From HGM04593 sp045591315 (GTDB lineage: Bacteria; Bacteroidota; Bacteroidia; Bacteroidales; Bacteroidaceae), in contig JAZNSN010000008.1 of the NCBI GenBank assembly GCA_045591315.1, positions 7,577 to 71,576 of the forward strand: a DNA stretch of 64,000 nt, given 5' to 3'. Positions 17,575 to 25,848 of this stretch are shown here, in pieces. Below the pieces are notes generated by a model, which did no database searches, was not told the DNA's origin, and saw only the letters and a program-made list of their open reading frames with translations. The position numbers and the translations under genes were made by a program. How positions within the stretch are numbered: position 1 is the stretch's first letter; each line of letters opens with the position of its first letter.

Positions 17575-18210
17575 TCAGCTTTGTGTAATTTTTTTCAGAT
17601 TCTGGATAAGTGCGAGCAATGCCCTATGTTTTGCTATTGCAATAGTGCTTTGGATTTTCTTCTGGGAGATATTACTGATATCGTTCTTGCTGTTGATGTA
17701 TTTCCATACATGCGGAGCTGCCTCTATCATGCTTTTCTCATCAATGACAAGCAGTCTTAGTATAATTTGGTCTCGTTCGTTAAGCATATGGAATGCTTCC
17801 CATACAGGCGGCATCTCATGTTCCTCTTCTTGGGTGAAATCACCCAATTGTTCTATCAGAATGGTTGAGTCCGGCATAAACTCAATGTCAAGACGTTTCT
17901 TTTCTGCAATTTCCTTTTTAGTGAAATGATTTATAGCGCATCTTGCTATATAGCTGTATAAAGAAGCTCCATTTTTATTTTTCCATTGACGCAGAACACT
18001 CCAGTTGTCATTTGAAAGAAATTCATACAACTCTCCGACCAAGTGCTTACTGTCGCACTGGTTGTAGAGAGTTGCAGATATGTAGTTAAGGAACTTCTTG
18101 CATTTGCTGTAAAAGAAATATTCATGAAGTTCCTTGTTTATTGGAGTTGCAGTAAGTCCTTCAACAAGTTCTTTGTCATCAAGTTTTGCAAAGCTGTTTG
18201 TTCTATGCAT
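17575..18210 (-). CDS. Divergent sigma-70-like protein (ECF-type candidate)
   Basis: A 211-residue soluble protein that I read as a divergent sigma factor. The middle stretch VLRQWKNKNGASLYSYIARCAINHF resembles sigma region 2 (x-L-x-x-F/W ... S-L-x-x-Y-x-x-x-I-A-x-N), and the later part LNERDQIILRLLVIDEKSM followed by a Lys-rich helix resembles region 4. The TTG at 18213 also opens the frame but ATG at 18210 (MHRTNSFAKLDD) is better. It lies 3 bases after the end of an upstream lipoprotein gene, so the two form a unit. It could instead be another helix-turn-helix protein; the match is by pattern only. Confidence 0.55.
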   Translation of the reverse strand: MHRTNSFAKLDDKELVEGLTATPINKELHEYFFYSKCKKFLNYISATLYNQCDSKHLVGELYEFLSNDNWSVLRQWKNKNGASLYSYIARCAINHFTKKEIAEKKRLDIEFMPDSTILIEQLGDFTQEEEHEMPPVWEAFHMLNERDQIILRLLVIDEKSMIEAAPHVWKYINSKNDISNISQKKIQSTIAIAKHRALLALIQNLKKITQS

Positions 18211-18213
18211 CAA

Positions 18214-19140
18214 TTATTCTTTGAGAGTGATTGTGTACTCATCGTACACGGGAGATTCAGTATTGCCCTTTACAAGTCTTGAAGATATATCGTATGTGAC
18301 TTCACCTCTGCTATTCTTCTTTATAAGGCTATATGTGTTGTTTATCTTGAATGCAGTTGCAGTGCCGAAATCAAGTGATTTCTTTATAATTTCCGCTTCC
18401 TGCATAATGTATGGTGTTTCTATGCCGAAGTATCCTAAAGCCGCATATATGTTTGGGAATACATTGTTGTCCCTTTCACTTATTATGAATGGGAACATCG
18501 AAAGACCTTCGTACGGATACTGGTCTTTGCTGAAAGTATATTTGTATTCATTGGTCTCGTTTTCTCCGTTGTTAAGGTCAGTGAAGTCTTCTGACATCTT
18601 ATCCAGCTTATATAATGTTCCCCAATTATATTTGCGTGTAACCTTGTAATTGGCGTTTTCATAGCTGAATTCAATGCATTTGGCATCTTCGTATCTGAAC
18701 TTTTGTGTTGTTATCTCATCGTTATTGCCTTCTGTAGTATATGTTTCGATTTCAGTTATCAGACCGTTCTTGAATTTTACGATTTCAAACAGTTTGGTTT
18801 CATCTCCTGCTGAATTTATAATTGTCATATTGGCTGTCATTATGCCTCTTTTGCTATCGAAATTATTTACAGCAAATTTCCTTTTTTCCAGGATAACACC
18901 GTCTTTTTCGAAACTGTATTCATAACTGCTTATGTCTCCGTTCTTGTCAATTGTAATGTCAGTCCATTTCTCTTCGCTGTATTGTTCTCCTTTAGCCTTC
19001 TTTATTACGATATCCTTTGGGCTGAACTTTTGCTTCTTTATAGGTGTGAGCTGGTCGTCACTGTCGCTGCCGCCACAAGATGTAACAGCGGCGAGAATCA
19101 TCATCAAAGCTGTAAGCAGTATAGAAGATTTGTTTGTCAT
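18214..19140 (-). CDS. Putative lipoprotein, DUF4595-like
   Basis: A 308-residue exported lipoprotein with signal peptide and lipobox AAVTSC followed by GGSDSDD. The mature part is beta-rich with repeated patterns such as DKNGDISSYEYSFEKDG and FKNGLITEIETYTTEG, as in Bacteroidota surface lipoproteins of the DUF4595 kind (alternating strand-turn units with aromatic residues). The start at 19140 (MTNKSSILLTALMMIL) is preferred over 19173 because the latter lies on the predicted promoter. It is followed 3 bases later by the sigma-like gene. Function unknown. Confidence 0.7.
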   Translation of the reverse strand: MTNKSSILLTALMMILAAVTSCGGSDSDDQLTPIKKQKFSPKDIVIKKAKGEQYSEEKWTDITIDKNGDISSYEYSFEKDGVILEKRKFAVNNFDSKRGIMTANMTIINSAGDETKLFEIVKFKNGLITEIETYTTEGNNDEITTQKFRYEDAKCIEFSYENANYKVTRKYNWGTLYKLDKMSEDFTDLNNGENETNEYKYTFSKDQYPYEGLSMFPFIISERDNNVFPNIYAALGYFGIETPYIMQEAEIIKKSLDFGTATAFKINNTYSLIKKNSRGEVTYDISSRLVKGNTESPVYDEYTITLKE

Positions 19141-19166
19141 GATATATAATATTGGATTAATGTTTG

Positions 19167-19174
19167 CAAACATA
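19167..19174 (-). promoter_or_regulatory. Candidate -7 box of the lipoprotein/sigma-like unit
   Basis: Minus-strand TATGTTTG (TAnnTTTG) 26 bases before the ATG at 19140. No clear -33 box. Confidence 0.4.
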
Positions 19175-19226
19175 CTTAAAAAAAATCTTTTATCACATTT
19201 CCTGCGACTAAAAAATGCAAAAACGG

Positions 19227-19643
19227 TTATCTGTTCGTGTAAAAATCGAGCGCTGCTTCAATGTCGTTCTTCGAACATTCTTTTTCTACGGTGTTTAGTC
19301 CTTTGTCAATCATGATGACTTTTTTTAGCGCTTCATCACTAATCTGCCCTACTATCTTGTCATACATTCTGCAGTCAAAATAGAACCTGCTGTAATTCTC
19401 ATGTATATAATGTACTAATATGTGGAATTTGTCAGTCGGGAATCCTGCCTTTATGGTTGACAGGAACAGGGAGCAGATGTATGCAGCAGCTTTTACTTCA
19501 TTTTCTTCTCGTTGGTCAAGAGCCTTGAACGCACTGATGAACGGTTCACCGAATTCCGGTGGCGGAAAATCCCTGCAAATTTTTCCGTATGCCAACATAA
19601 TGTCGTGTCCGGTATTGCTTTTCATTCTGTAAAAGTAACTCAA
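19227..19643 (-). CDS. Hypothetical protein (138 aa)
   Basis: A soluble, charged, probably helical protein that I do not recognise. It begins MSYFYRMKSNTGHDIM, with a second possible start at residue 7. Features are a Pro-rich turn (FPPPEFGEP) and several Cys. There is no signal peptide or membrane segment. It is upstream of, and on the same strand as, the lipoprotein and sigma-like genes, but separated by 86 bases that contain a possible promoter for those genes. It may be an immunity or effector-type protein or a small helical adaptor; this is not supported by any motif. Confidence 0.6.
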   Translation of the reverse strand: MSYFYRMKSNTGHDIMLAYGKICRDFPPPEFGEPFISAFKALDQREENEVKAAAYICSLFLSTIKAGFPTDKFHILVHYIHENYSRFYFDCRMYDKIVGQISDEALKKVIMIDKGLNTVEKECSKNDIEAALDFYTNR

Positions 19644-19770
19644 AAAAACTATTGTTGCCAGTTATAGTGCTTTTTATTGTCGAAAATAGCTATTTTATAG
19701 ATAAATTAATATTAGATTTAAACTTTTCATTGCAATTGTTGTCAAATCCTTAAATATGCAAAATAGTGAT

Positions 19771-22692
19771 ATGAGATTCAGACTGTTCTTTATTATGCTT
19801 TTCTGTACAATTCCACTTCTCGCACAGAAGAGCAGTACTATAACGGGTATCATTGTCGATAAGGAGAGCGGTGAGCCATTGCAGAATGCTACATTGCAGC
19901 TGTATTCATTGCCAGATTCTGTTTTTAAAGTTGGTGCAGCAAGTGACTATGACGGAAAATTCTCCCTGTCTGCTTCTGCTGCCGACTATTATCTCCGTGT
20001 ATCATTCGTCGGTTATGTTGCTCAGAACAGTAATCTGAAGGTCGCAAAAGGGAAGAATGTCGATTTGGGCAAGATTGAACTCTCTACCGATGCCGTAGCA
20101 CTGAAAGCTGCTGTAGTAACGGCTGAGGTGCCGCCGGTTACGGCTGCAGAAGACACGCTCGTATTCAATACAGCTGCATTCCGTGTGCCAGAAGGCTCAA
20201 TGCTTGAGGAACTCATAAAGAAGTATCCGGGTGTGGATATTGCCGATGACGGTACCATAAAGATAAACGGAAAGACCGTGAACCGTATCCTTATGAAGGG
20301 AAAGGATTTCTTCGGTACAGACAAGGATATGGCATTGAAGAATATCTCTGTTGACATTGTTGACAAAGTCAAGTTCTATGATAAGAAAAGTGATTTCTCC
20401 CGTGTAACAGGCATTGATGACGGCGAGGAGGAGACTGTTCTTGATCTGCAAATGAAGAAAGGTGTCGTTGACGGTCTATTCTCTAATACCGATGTGGGCT
20501 ATGGAACTAAGGATAGATACACCTTCAAGAATACGACAGGCTATTATAACGATATGGCTCAATATACTCTTGTCATGTCGGCCAATAATTTGAACAGTCA
20601 GGGCTTTTCAGACGGGCGAGGACGTGGTTTCAGAGGCGGTAGCGGAGGTGGTCTTGTTACTCCAAAACAGGCCGGATTCAATTTTGCATATGAATCGGAT
20701 AAGTTAGAATTAGGAGGTAACGTCAGGGCTAATCACAGAAATACGGATTCCAAGAACTGGAACTCAAGTGAGACATTTATGCCACAGATCGGGCGTAACC
20801 AGTTTTCTAATAGCCGCAGTAACAACTTCAGCCGCTCGACCGGTTTCAATGCGGATATGCGTTTGGAGTGGAAACCTGATACAATGACAAATATCATCTT
20901 CCGTCCGTCATTTGGCTACTCTGCATCGGACAGCTGGTCACAAAGCATCTCTGCAACATTCAATGAAGACCCGTTCAGTCGGGTGAAAGACTATGACAAG
21001 GATTTGTACGGGGATGTTCTTGCAGGAATGGATACAATAGCCGTGAACAGCAACAACAATGAGTCGCAGAGCAACAGCGAGAACCGTAACGTAAGTGCCA
21101 ATCTGCAGATTAACCGTCGTTTGAACAAGCCTGGGCGTAACCTTACATTCCGAGGACAGTTCTCATACGGCGACAGCGAGAGCAACAGTTACTCTGTAAA
21201 CCGGGTAAAGTATTACCAATCTGATGCCGGAAGCAACGGCTATGACCGTCAGCGTCATTCTGCAACTCCTTCCAAGAACTGGAGATATAATCTGCGTTTC
21301 AGCTATACCGAACCGTTGATGAAGAACCTTTTCCTGCAGTTGAGCTATAGCTACAATTACAGTTACAACAGTAGTGACCGTTCTACTTATGTCTTTGACA
21401 GCATACCCGGATATATAATGGAGCTTAGCCATCACTATAACACGCCATTGCTGCCTGACGACTACAGACAGTATATAGACAATGAGCTTAGCCGTCACTC
21501 TACATATCGTACTCAGCAGCACGAAGCGCAGCTCATGTTCCGTTATGTGACAGATAAGATGAACCTTAGTGCCGGAGTTACATGGATACCGCAGGAGACA
21601 AAAATGGATTATAAGTATCTTGGCATAGACACTGTACTGAGGCGTAATGTCAGCAATGTTACTCCTAATCTGCGTTTCCGCTATAGGTGGTCGAAGCAGA
21701 CAACCCTTAATATAATGTATAGGGGTTCTACAAGCCACCCTTCAATGACCGACCTGCTTGATATTACGGATGATTCCAATCCGCTGCACATAACAAAGGG
21801 TAATCCAGGGCTGAAACCCTCATTTACCAATAGCCTGAATGCGTTTTTTAATACATACAACACCGAGGCCCAGCGTGGATTCAATGTATATACAGGCTTC
21901 AGGAATACTATCAACAGCATAAGCCGCAAGGCTACATACATAGAGGAGACCGGTGCTACTATAACTCAGCCCGACAATATTAACGGCAACTGGAGCGTGA
22001 ACGGCGGTGTCGTGTTCAATTCAGCAATCCCGGCAAACAAGAAGTTTACCTATAGCACGCATACTGATGCCAGCTATGCCAACAGTGTTTCCTATATAAG
22101 CGTACAAGGGGCTAAAAGCAGCGTAAAGAACAGAGCCAAGACAATAGGCCTTAGCGAGCGTCTGAATATCAATTACCGTGCCGATAAGTTCGATATATCA
22201 CTGTCGGGATATGTCCGTTATTCACACTCCTCTTCAAGTGCTCAGCCTGAGGATAAGATGAACATATACGACTTCTCATACGGTCCGAGCATGAACTATA
22301 CTTTCCCGTGGTATAATATAAAGCTCTCGACCAATCTCTCCATGAGCAGCCGTCGCGGTTACAGCGACCCTAATGCCAATACCAATGAGCTGCTGTGGAA
22401 TGCCCAGCTGTCGGCTAGCTTCCTCAAGAGAAATGCGCTTACAGTGTCGTTCCAGATATATGACATCCTGCATCAACAGAGCAACATCAGCCGCATTGTT
22501 GATGCTCTTTCTCGACGTGATTCCGAAACGAATGCAATATACAGTTACTGTATGTTCAACCTTTCGTATAAGTTCAACAACAATAAAAATGGTGATGACA
22601 ACAAGAAAGGCAGGGGTGCACGTGAATATGGCATGCCCGGTGGTATGCGAGGCGGCATGCCTCCTGGCGGAATGCGCGGAGGCCGTTTCTAA
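19771..22692 (+). CDS. TonB-receptor-like outer-membrane beta-barrel protein (OMP_b-brl_3 type)
   Basis: Large outer-membrane protein, 973 residues. A signal peptide (MRFRLFFIMLFCTIPLLAQ) is followed by a carboxypeptidase-like regulatory domain (ITGIIVDKESGEPLQNATLQ), then a plug-like part with YPGVDIADDGTIKINGKTV and MKGKDFFGTDKDMALKNI, and a long beta-barrel rich in N, S, Y. The extreme C-terminus is a Gly/Met/Arg-rich tail (GGMRGGMPPGGMRGGRF) with a final Phe. An ATG at 19756 would add five residues; 19771 gives the better signal peptide. It is not a SusC (no SusD beside it). Members of this family are often linked to siderophore or peptide export/import but no ligand is known here. A perfect hairpin follows the gene. 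Confidence 0.88.
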   Translation: MRFRLFFIMLFCTIPLLAQKSSTITGIIVDKESGEPLQNATLQLYSLPDSVFKVGAASDYDGKFSLSASAADYYLRVSFVGYVAQNSNLKVAKGKNVDLGKIELSTDAVALKAAVVTAEVPPVTAAEDTLVFNTAAFRVPEGSMLEELIKKYPGVDIADDGTIKINGKTVNRILMKGKDFFGTDKDMALKNISVDIVDKVKFYDKKSDFSRVTGIDDGEEETVLDLQMKKGVVDGLFSNTDVGYGTKDRYTFKNTTGYYNDMAQYTLVMSANNLNSQGFSDGRGRGFRGGSGGGLVTPKQAGFNFAYESDKLELGGNVRANHRNTDSKNWNSSETFMPQIGRNQFSNSRSNNFSRSTGFNADMRLEWKPDTMTNIIFRPSFGYSASDSWSQSISATFNEDPFSRVKDYDKDLYGDVLAGMDTIAVNSNNNESQSNSENRNVSANLQINRRLNKPGRNLTFRGQFSYGDSESNSYSVNRVKYYQSDAGSNGYDRQRHSATPSKNWRYNLRFSYTEPLMKNLFLQLSYSYNYSYNSSDRSTYVFDSIPGYIMELSHHYNTPLLPDDYRQYIDNELSRHSTYRTQQHEAQLMFRYVTDKMNLSAGVTWIPQETKMDYKYLGIDTVLRRNVSNVTPNLRFRYRWSKQTTLNIMYRGSTSHPSMTDLLDITDDSNPLHITKGNPGLKPSFTNSLNAFFNTYNTEAQRGFNVYTGFRNTINSISRKATYIEETGATITQPDNINGNWSVNGGVVFNSAIPANKKFTYSTHTDASYANSVSYISVQGAKSSVKNRAKTIGLSERLNINYRADKFDISLSGYVRYSHSSSSAQPEDKMNIYDFSYGPSMNYTFPWYNIKLSTNLSMSSRRGYSDPNANTNELLWNAQLSASFLKRNALTVSFQIYDILHQQSNISRIVDALSRRDSETNAIYSYCMFNLSYKFNNNKNGDDNKKGRGAREYGMPGGMRGGMPPGGMRGGRF

Positions 22693-22700
22693 GAAGGATG

Positions 22701-22750
22701 CAATCTGTAACACAAAAGCGACCGCATGGTCGCTTTTGTGTTACAGATTG
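22701..22750 (+). terminator. Perfect 23-bp stem-loop after the beta-barrel gene
   Basis: Arms 22701-22723 and 22728-22750 are exact inverted copies around a GCAT loop. It begins 8 bases after the stop codon and is probably a strong terminator, although no T-run follows the stem; the arm itself contains a TTTT stretch. Confidence 0.7.
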
Positions 22751-22820
22751 GTATATGCAGAGATATACAGCATCTGCTGAGAGAAATATTCAAGGCTGCA
22801 TTAGTGTTTCTCATTTGTTT

Positions 22821-23042
22821 TTGTGAGTATATTCACCTTACGGTGCATATACAAACTGCACTCGCTGTAAAAAAATTGAAGCAAACTTCATATTTCTTGC
22901 TCGTTTGTGAGTATATTCGCCTTACGGCGCATATACAAACTGCACTCGCTGTAAAAAAAATTGAAGTAAACTTCATATTTCTTGCTCGTTTGTGAGTATA
23001 TTTGCCTTACGGTGCATATACAAACTGCACTCGCTGTAAAAT
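22821..23042 (+). repeat. Three tandem intergenic repeats of 84/85 bp
   Basis: Units start at 22821, 22905 and 22990 (periods 84 and 85; the last one is cut short). Each unit has a hairpin of GTATAT ... ATATAC with an inner stem closed by a TTAC loop, then ACAAACTGCACTCGCTGTAA, an A-run, and (in units 1 and 2) a second small hairpin GAAG ... CTTC. The inner stem is CACC/GGTG, CGCC/GGCG and TGCC/GGTG in the three copies, so pairing is kept in plus-strand RNA. The last copy ends 8 bases before the cardiolipin synthase ATG. The 357-base gap 22693-23049 holds only this repeat and the 22701 hairpin. An open frame crossing the repeats is not considered a gene. Confidence 0.9.
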
Positions 23043-23049
23043 ATTTTCT

Positions 23050-24477
23050 ATGGTTTGGGATAGTGCAACGATAATGGGAACTCTTTACTGGCTTTATTGT
23101 ATTCTGGCGGTATTGCTCATGGTAAGGGTCATGCTTAAGAACCGTGATACCGTAAAGACGCTTGCGTGGATGATGGTGCTGCTGTTCTTGCCTGTCCTTG
23201 GTCTGATTCTGTACTTCTTCTTCGGACGTGATACGCGTAGGGCTAAACTTATTGGCCGGCGTTTGCTGTCTCAGTTAAAGCAAAGGGATCATCTTTATGG
23301 CAATGGCGGAGGCGTTTTCGAAATTCCGTCAGAATATCAGTCGTTGGTGTCCTTTTTCAGGAATTCGGCCTTAGCGCACCCGTTAGGTGCCGATGAGGTT
23401 GAAGTCATTGCTGATACAAAGATCTTTGCATCAAGGCTGGTCGGTGAACTGGAGAGAGCAGAGAATCACATACATATACAATTTTATATATTCGAAAATG
23501 ATGAATTCGGCAGGGAAGTTGCCTCAGTTCTTGCCGAGAAAGCTCGTCAAGGTGTTGAGGTGCGATTGATTTATGACAGTGTGGGGTGTTGGAGCGTAGG
23601 TAAGGATTTTTTTGAGAAGATGCGCTGTGCCGGTGTCTATGTAGAATCGTTTCTGAAAGTCCGTTTCCCTCTTTTTACAAACAAGGTGAATTATAGGAAT
23701 CATCGTAAGGTTGTTGTCATTGATGGCAAAGTCGGTTTTGTCGGTGGGTGCAATATTGCCGACAGGTATGTCAAAGGTGTGGAATGGGGTATATGGCGCG
23801 ATACGATGCTTCTTGTACGTGGTGCTGCTGTACATGGCTTGCAGGCATCTTTCCTGGTTGACTGGTATTTCGCAAACCGTTCTCTAGTGAGCGGAAAACG
23901 TTATTTTCCACACATCGTCGCAGGTGGGTGTGCTGTAATGCAGTCGGTACCGTCAAATCCGGTAGGTGAGATACGTACGATAATGAGCGGAATTATAAAA
24001 CTGCTGTCTGCAGCAAAGGGCTATGTGTATCTTCAGACTCCCTATTTTATGCCAAATGAACCGTTGCTGTTGGCACTTAAGAGTGCTGCCGTTTCTGGGG
24101 TTGATGTAAGGCTTATGATACCTATGCATTCTGATAGCTTTGTTGCCGACCATATATCCATGTCGTATATCGGCAATTTGCTTAATGTGGGCGTGAAAGT
24201 TTATTTGTACACAAACGGACAACTTCACTGCAAAACAATTGTATGCGATGACTATGTCTCCTCAGTAGGTTCTGCGAACCTTGATTTCAGGAGCTTCTAT
24301 TATAATTTCGAGATAAATGCATTCGTGTATGGCAAGGGTATCGCTCAGCAGCTCAAACAGCACTTTCTTGAGGATGTTGAGAAGTGTCATCAGATGTCGT
24401 TGAGTGAATACCGTTCACGTTCATTCTTTCACCGTTGCTTTGAATCTGTCGCACGCCTTTTCTCCCCCTTGCTATAG
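23050..24477 (+). CDS. cls: Cardiolipin synthase (phospholipase D family)
   Basis: Inner-membrane enzyme that condenses phosphatidylglycerol to cardiolipin. It has 475 residues. Two N-terminal hydrophobic segments (YWLYCILAVLLMV and MMVLLFLPVLGLILYFFFG) are followed by two phospholipase D domains with HxK motifs: NHRKVVVIDGKVGFVGGCN and HCKTIVCDDYVSSVGSANLD, each with the downstream N/D. The frame is open into the repeat array; the ATG at 23050 is the first after it (MVWDSATIMGTLYW), with 23074 as an alternative. The tandem repeats form its immediate leader, so they may affect its expression. Confidence 0.92.
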   Translation: MVWDSATIMGTLYWLYCILAVLLMVRVMLKNRDTVKTLAWMMVLLFLPVLGLILYFFFGRDTRRAKLIGRRLLSQLKQRDHLYGNGGGVFEIPSEYQSLVSFFRNSALAHPLGADEVEVIADTKIFASRLVGELERAENHIHIQFYIFENDEFGREVASVLAEKARQGVEVRLIYDSVGCWSVGKDFFEKMRCAGVYVESFLKVRFPLFTNKVNYRNHRKVVVIDGKVGFVGGCNIADRYVKGVEWGIWRDTMLLVRGAAVHGLQASFLVDWYFANRSLVSGKRYFPHIVAGGCAVMQSVPSNPVGEIRTIMSGIIKLLSAAKGYVYLQTPYFMPNEPLLLALKSAAVSGVDVRLMIPMHSDSFVADHISMSYIGNLLNVGVKVYLYTNGQLHCKTIVCDDYVSSVGSANLDFRSFYYNFEINAFVYGKGIAQQLKQHFLEDVEKCHQMSLSEYRSRSFFHRCFESVARLFSPLL

Positions 24478-24502
24478 AAATACATCTTATTTCAGGCAGT
24501 TC

Positions 24503-25048
24503 CTATAAAGGCTTTTCTTTGCTGAAGAATGTAAAATTGACACTTCCGTATGCGATGTGTCTCACGAAGTTGGGGTGTTGCTTGAAGTCATAGTCTTTGC
24601 CATGCTCGAAGACGAATATGCCATTCGTGTTGAGAAGGTTGCTGTTGAGTACGATATCCGGGATTTCTCCTAATGTCTTGAGTGCATATGGCGGGTCTGC
24701 AAAAACTATGTCAAACCGACGGTTACATCTTTTAAGGAAACGGAATACATCATCTCGTACAATGCGCCAGCTATTGTCATTGAGCGTCTGTTGGCATTTC
24801 TTTAGGAAACTGAAGTGCAATGAATCCATTTCTACCGACACCACCTCATTGCAACCTCTTGAGAGAAGTTCCAGACTTATGCTGCCGGTACCCGAAAAGA
24901 GGTCAAGCGCAGAACGTTCATCGAAATCAATGATGTTGCAGAGTATATTGAACAGGTTCTCCTTTGCAAAATCTGTTGTAGGGCGGGCCTTGAATGTTCT
25001 GGGGATGTCAAAATGACGTCCTTTGTATTTGCCGCTGATTATTCGCAT
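24503..25048 (-). CDS. rsmD: 16S rRNA (guanine(966)-N2)-methyltransferase RsmD
   Basis: Methylates G966 of 16S rRNA during 30S assembly. It has 181 residues. It begins MRIISGKYKGRHFDIPR, as RsmD proteins do, has the SAM-binding motif ALDLFSGTGSISLELLSRG and the catalytic FADPPYAL motif. Its start overlaps the end of the DUF3822 gene by 10 bases, so the two are translationally coupled. Confidence 0.95.
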   Translation of the reverse strand: MRIISGKYKGRHFDIPRTFKARPTTDFAKENLFNILCNIIDFDERSALDLFSGTGSISLELLSRGCNEVVSVEMDSLHFSFLKKCQQTLNDNSWRIVRDDVFRFLKRCNRRFDIVFADPPYALKTLGEIPDIVLNSNLLNTNGIFVFEHGKDYDFKQHPNFVRHIAYGSVNFTFFSKEKPL

Positions 25049-25842
25049 AGTATAAGTGTTTGCAGATCAAATGGTATTCCTTCTATCTTGTTAAGCAGGT
25101 TCGGCCTAAAAATCTTATTCGGGTTTATGCGCTTGCAGTTTTTAATGAATTTGCCAATCAATGGTATCATTTCTTCAACCCTTTTATCTCCGCATATATA
25201 TAAGGTGTCGTCAACTTGAGACAGTTCCTGTTCTTTCCACATGCTCAATATGTAAAAGAGCGTATTCTGGCTGTTGTCGTTGCTGAATATGTTTATAAGT
25301 TCTGCCTTGCTGTCTTTTATTGAGAGTAACAGGGCATATTTTCCATGCAGGTATGCCAGCATGTATTTATCTCCCTCAAGAGGTGCTTTTGACGCAAATC
25401 CGGCCAGGATGCTTGCCGGGGTGAATATGCTTGCCTCTCCTATGGAACATATCTCTTCGTACAGACCTTTCTCTATAGGGAATATAATCGTAAAACCCTG
25501 TGCATTCAGTTTGTTGGCAATAATCTCAGTGTTGGTATTTCCGTTCGGGAAACATTGTCTGTAGAACAGCTTGTAGTTCTCCTTGTTGTCAAACTCTATA
25601 GGAATGGCTGTAAACTCATTTGTCTCTATGATGTATTTTATCTCATATTCATTGCATTCCTCGATAAAAGGGTTCTCCTCGATGCCGGCCTTGAGATTGG
25701 CTGCCATGCTGCGGCTCTTGTCTGTCTTGTAGAAAAAGTAATTCAACGAGTCTGGCTGCGACGGTATATAGTCGCAAAAACAAAATCCATCCGTACTTAT
25801 ACGAATGGATAATGTTCTTTTAAGGTTTTTATCCTTTGTCAT
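25039..25842 (-). CDS. DUF3822 family protein
   Basis: A 267-residue protein of unknown function that in Bacteroidales is commonly next to rsmD. The fold looks like an actin/ASKHA-type or ROK-like half (for example YMLAYLHGKYALLLSIKDSKAELINIF and DTLYICGDKRVEEMIPLIG), but no catalytic motif is evident. No signal peptide. It lies 6 bases after an upstream membrane-anchored gene and overlaps rsmD, suggesting a three-gene unit. Confidence 0.75.
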   Translation of the reverse strand: MTKDKNLKRTLSIRISTDGFCFCDYIPSQPDSLNYFFYKTDKSRSMAANLKAGIEENPFIEECNEYEIKYIIETNEFTAIPIEFDNKENYKLFYRQCFPNGNTNTEIIANKLNAQGFTIIFPIEKGLYEEICSIGEASIFTPASILAGFASKAPLEGDKYMLAYLHGKYALLLSIKDSKAELINIFSNDNSQNTLFYILSMWKEQELSQVDDTLYICGDKRVEEMIPLIGKFIKNCKRINPNKIFRPNLLNKIEGIPFDLQTLILCE

Positions 25843-25848
25843 CGGGCA

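Noticed and set aside
22726..22995. Open frame of 89 codons across the tandem repeats
   Set aside because: Its sequence repeats with the DNA units, has no known domain, and the DNA is better explained as RNA-structured intergenic repeats.
22821..23042. CRISPR array
   Set aside because: Units are contiguous and nearly identical over their whole length; there are no variable spacers and no cas genes.
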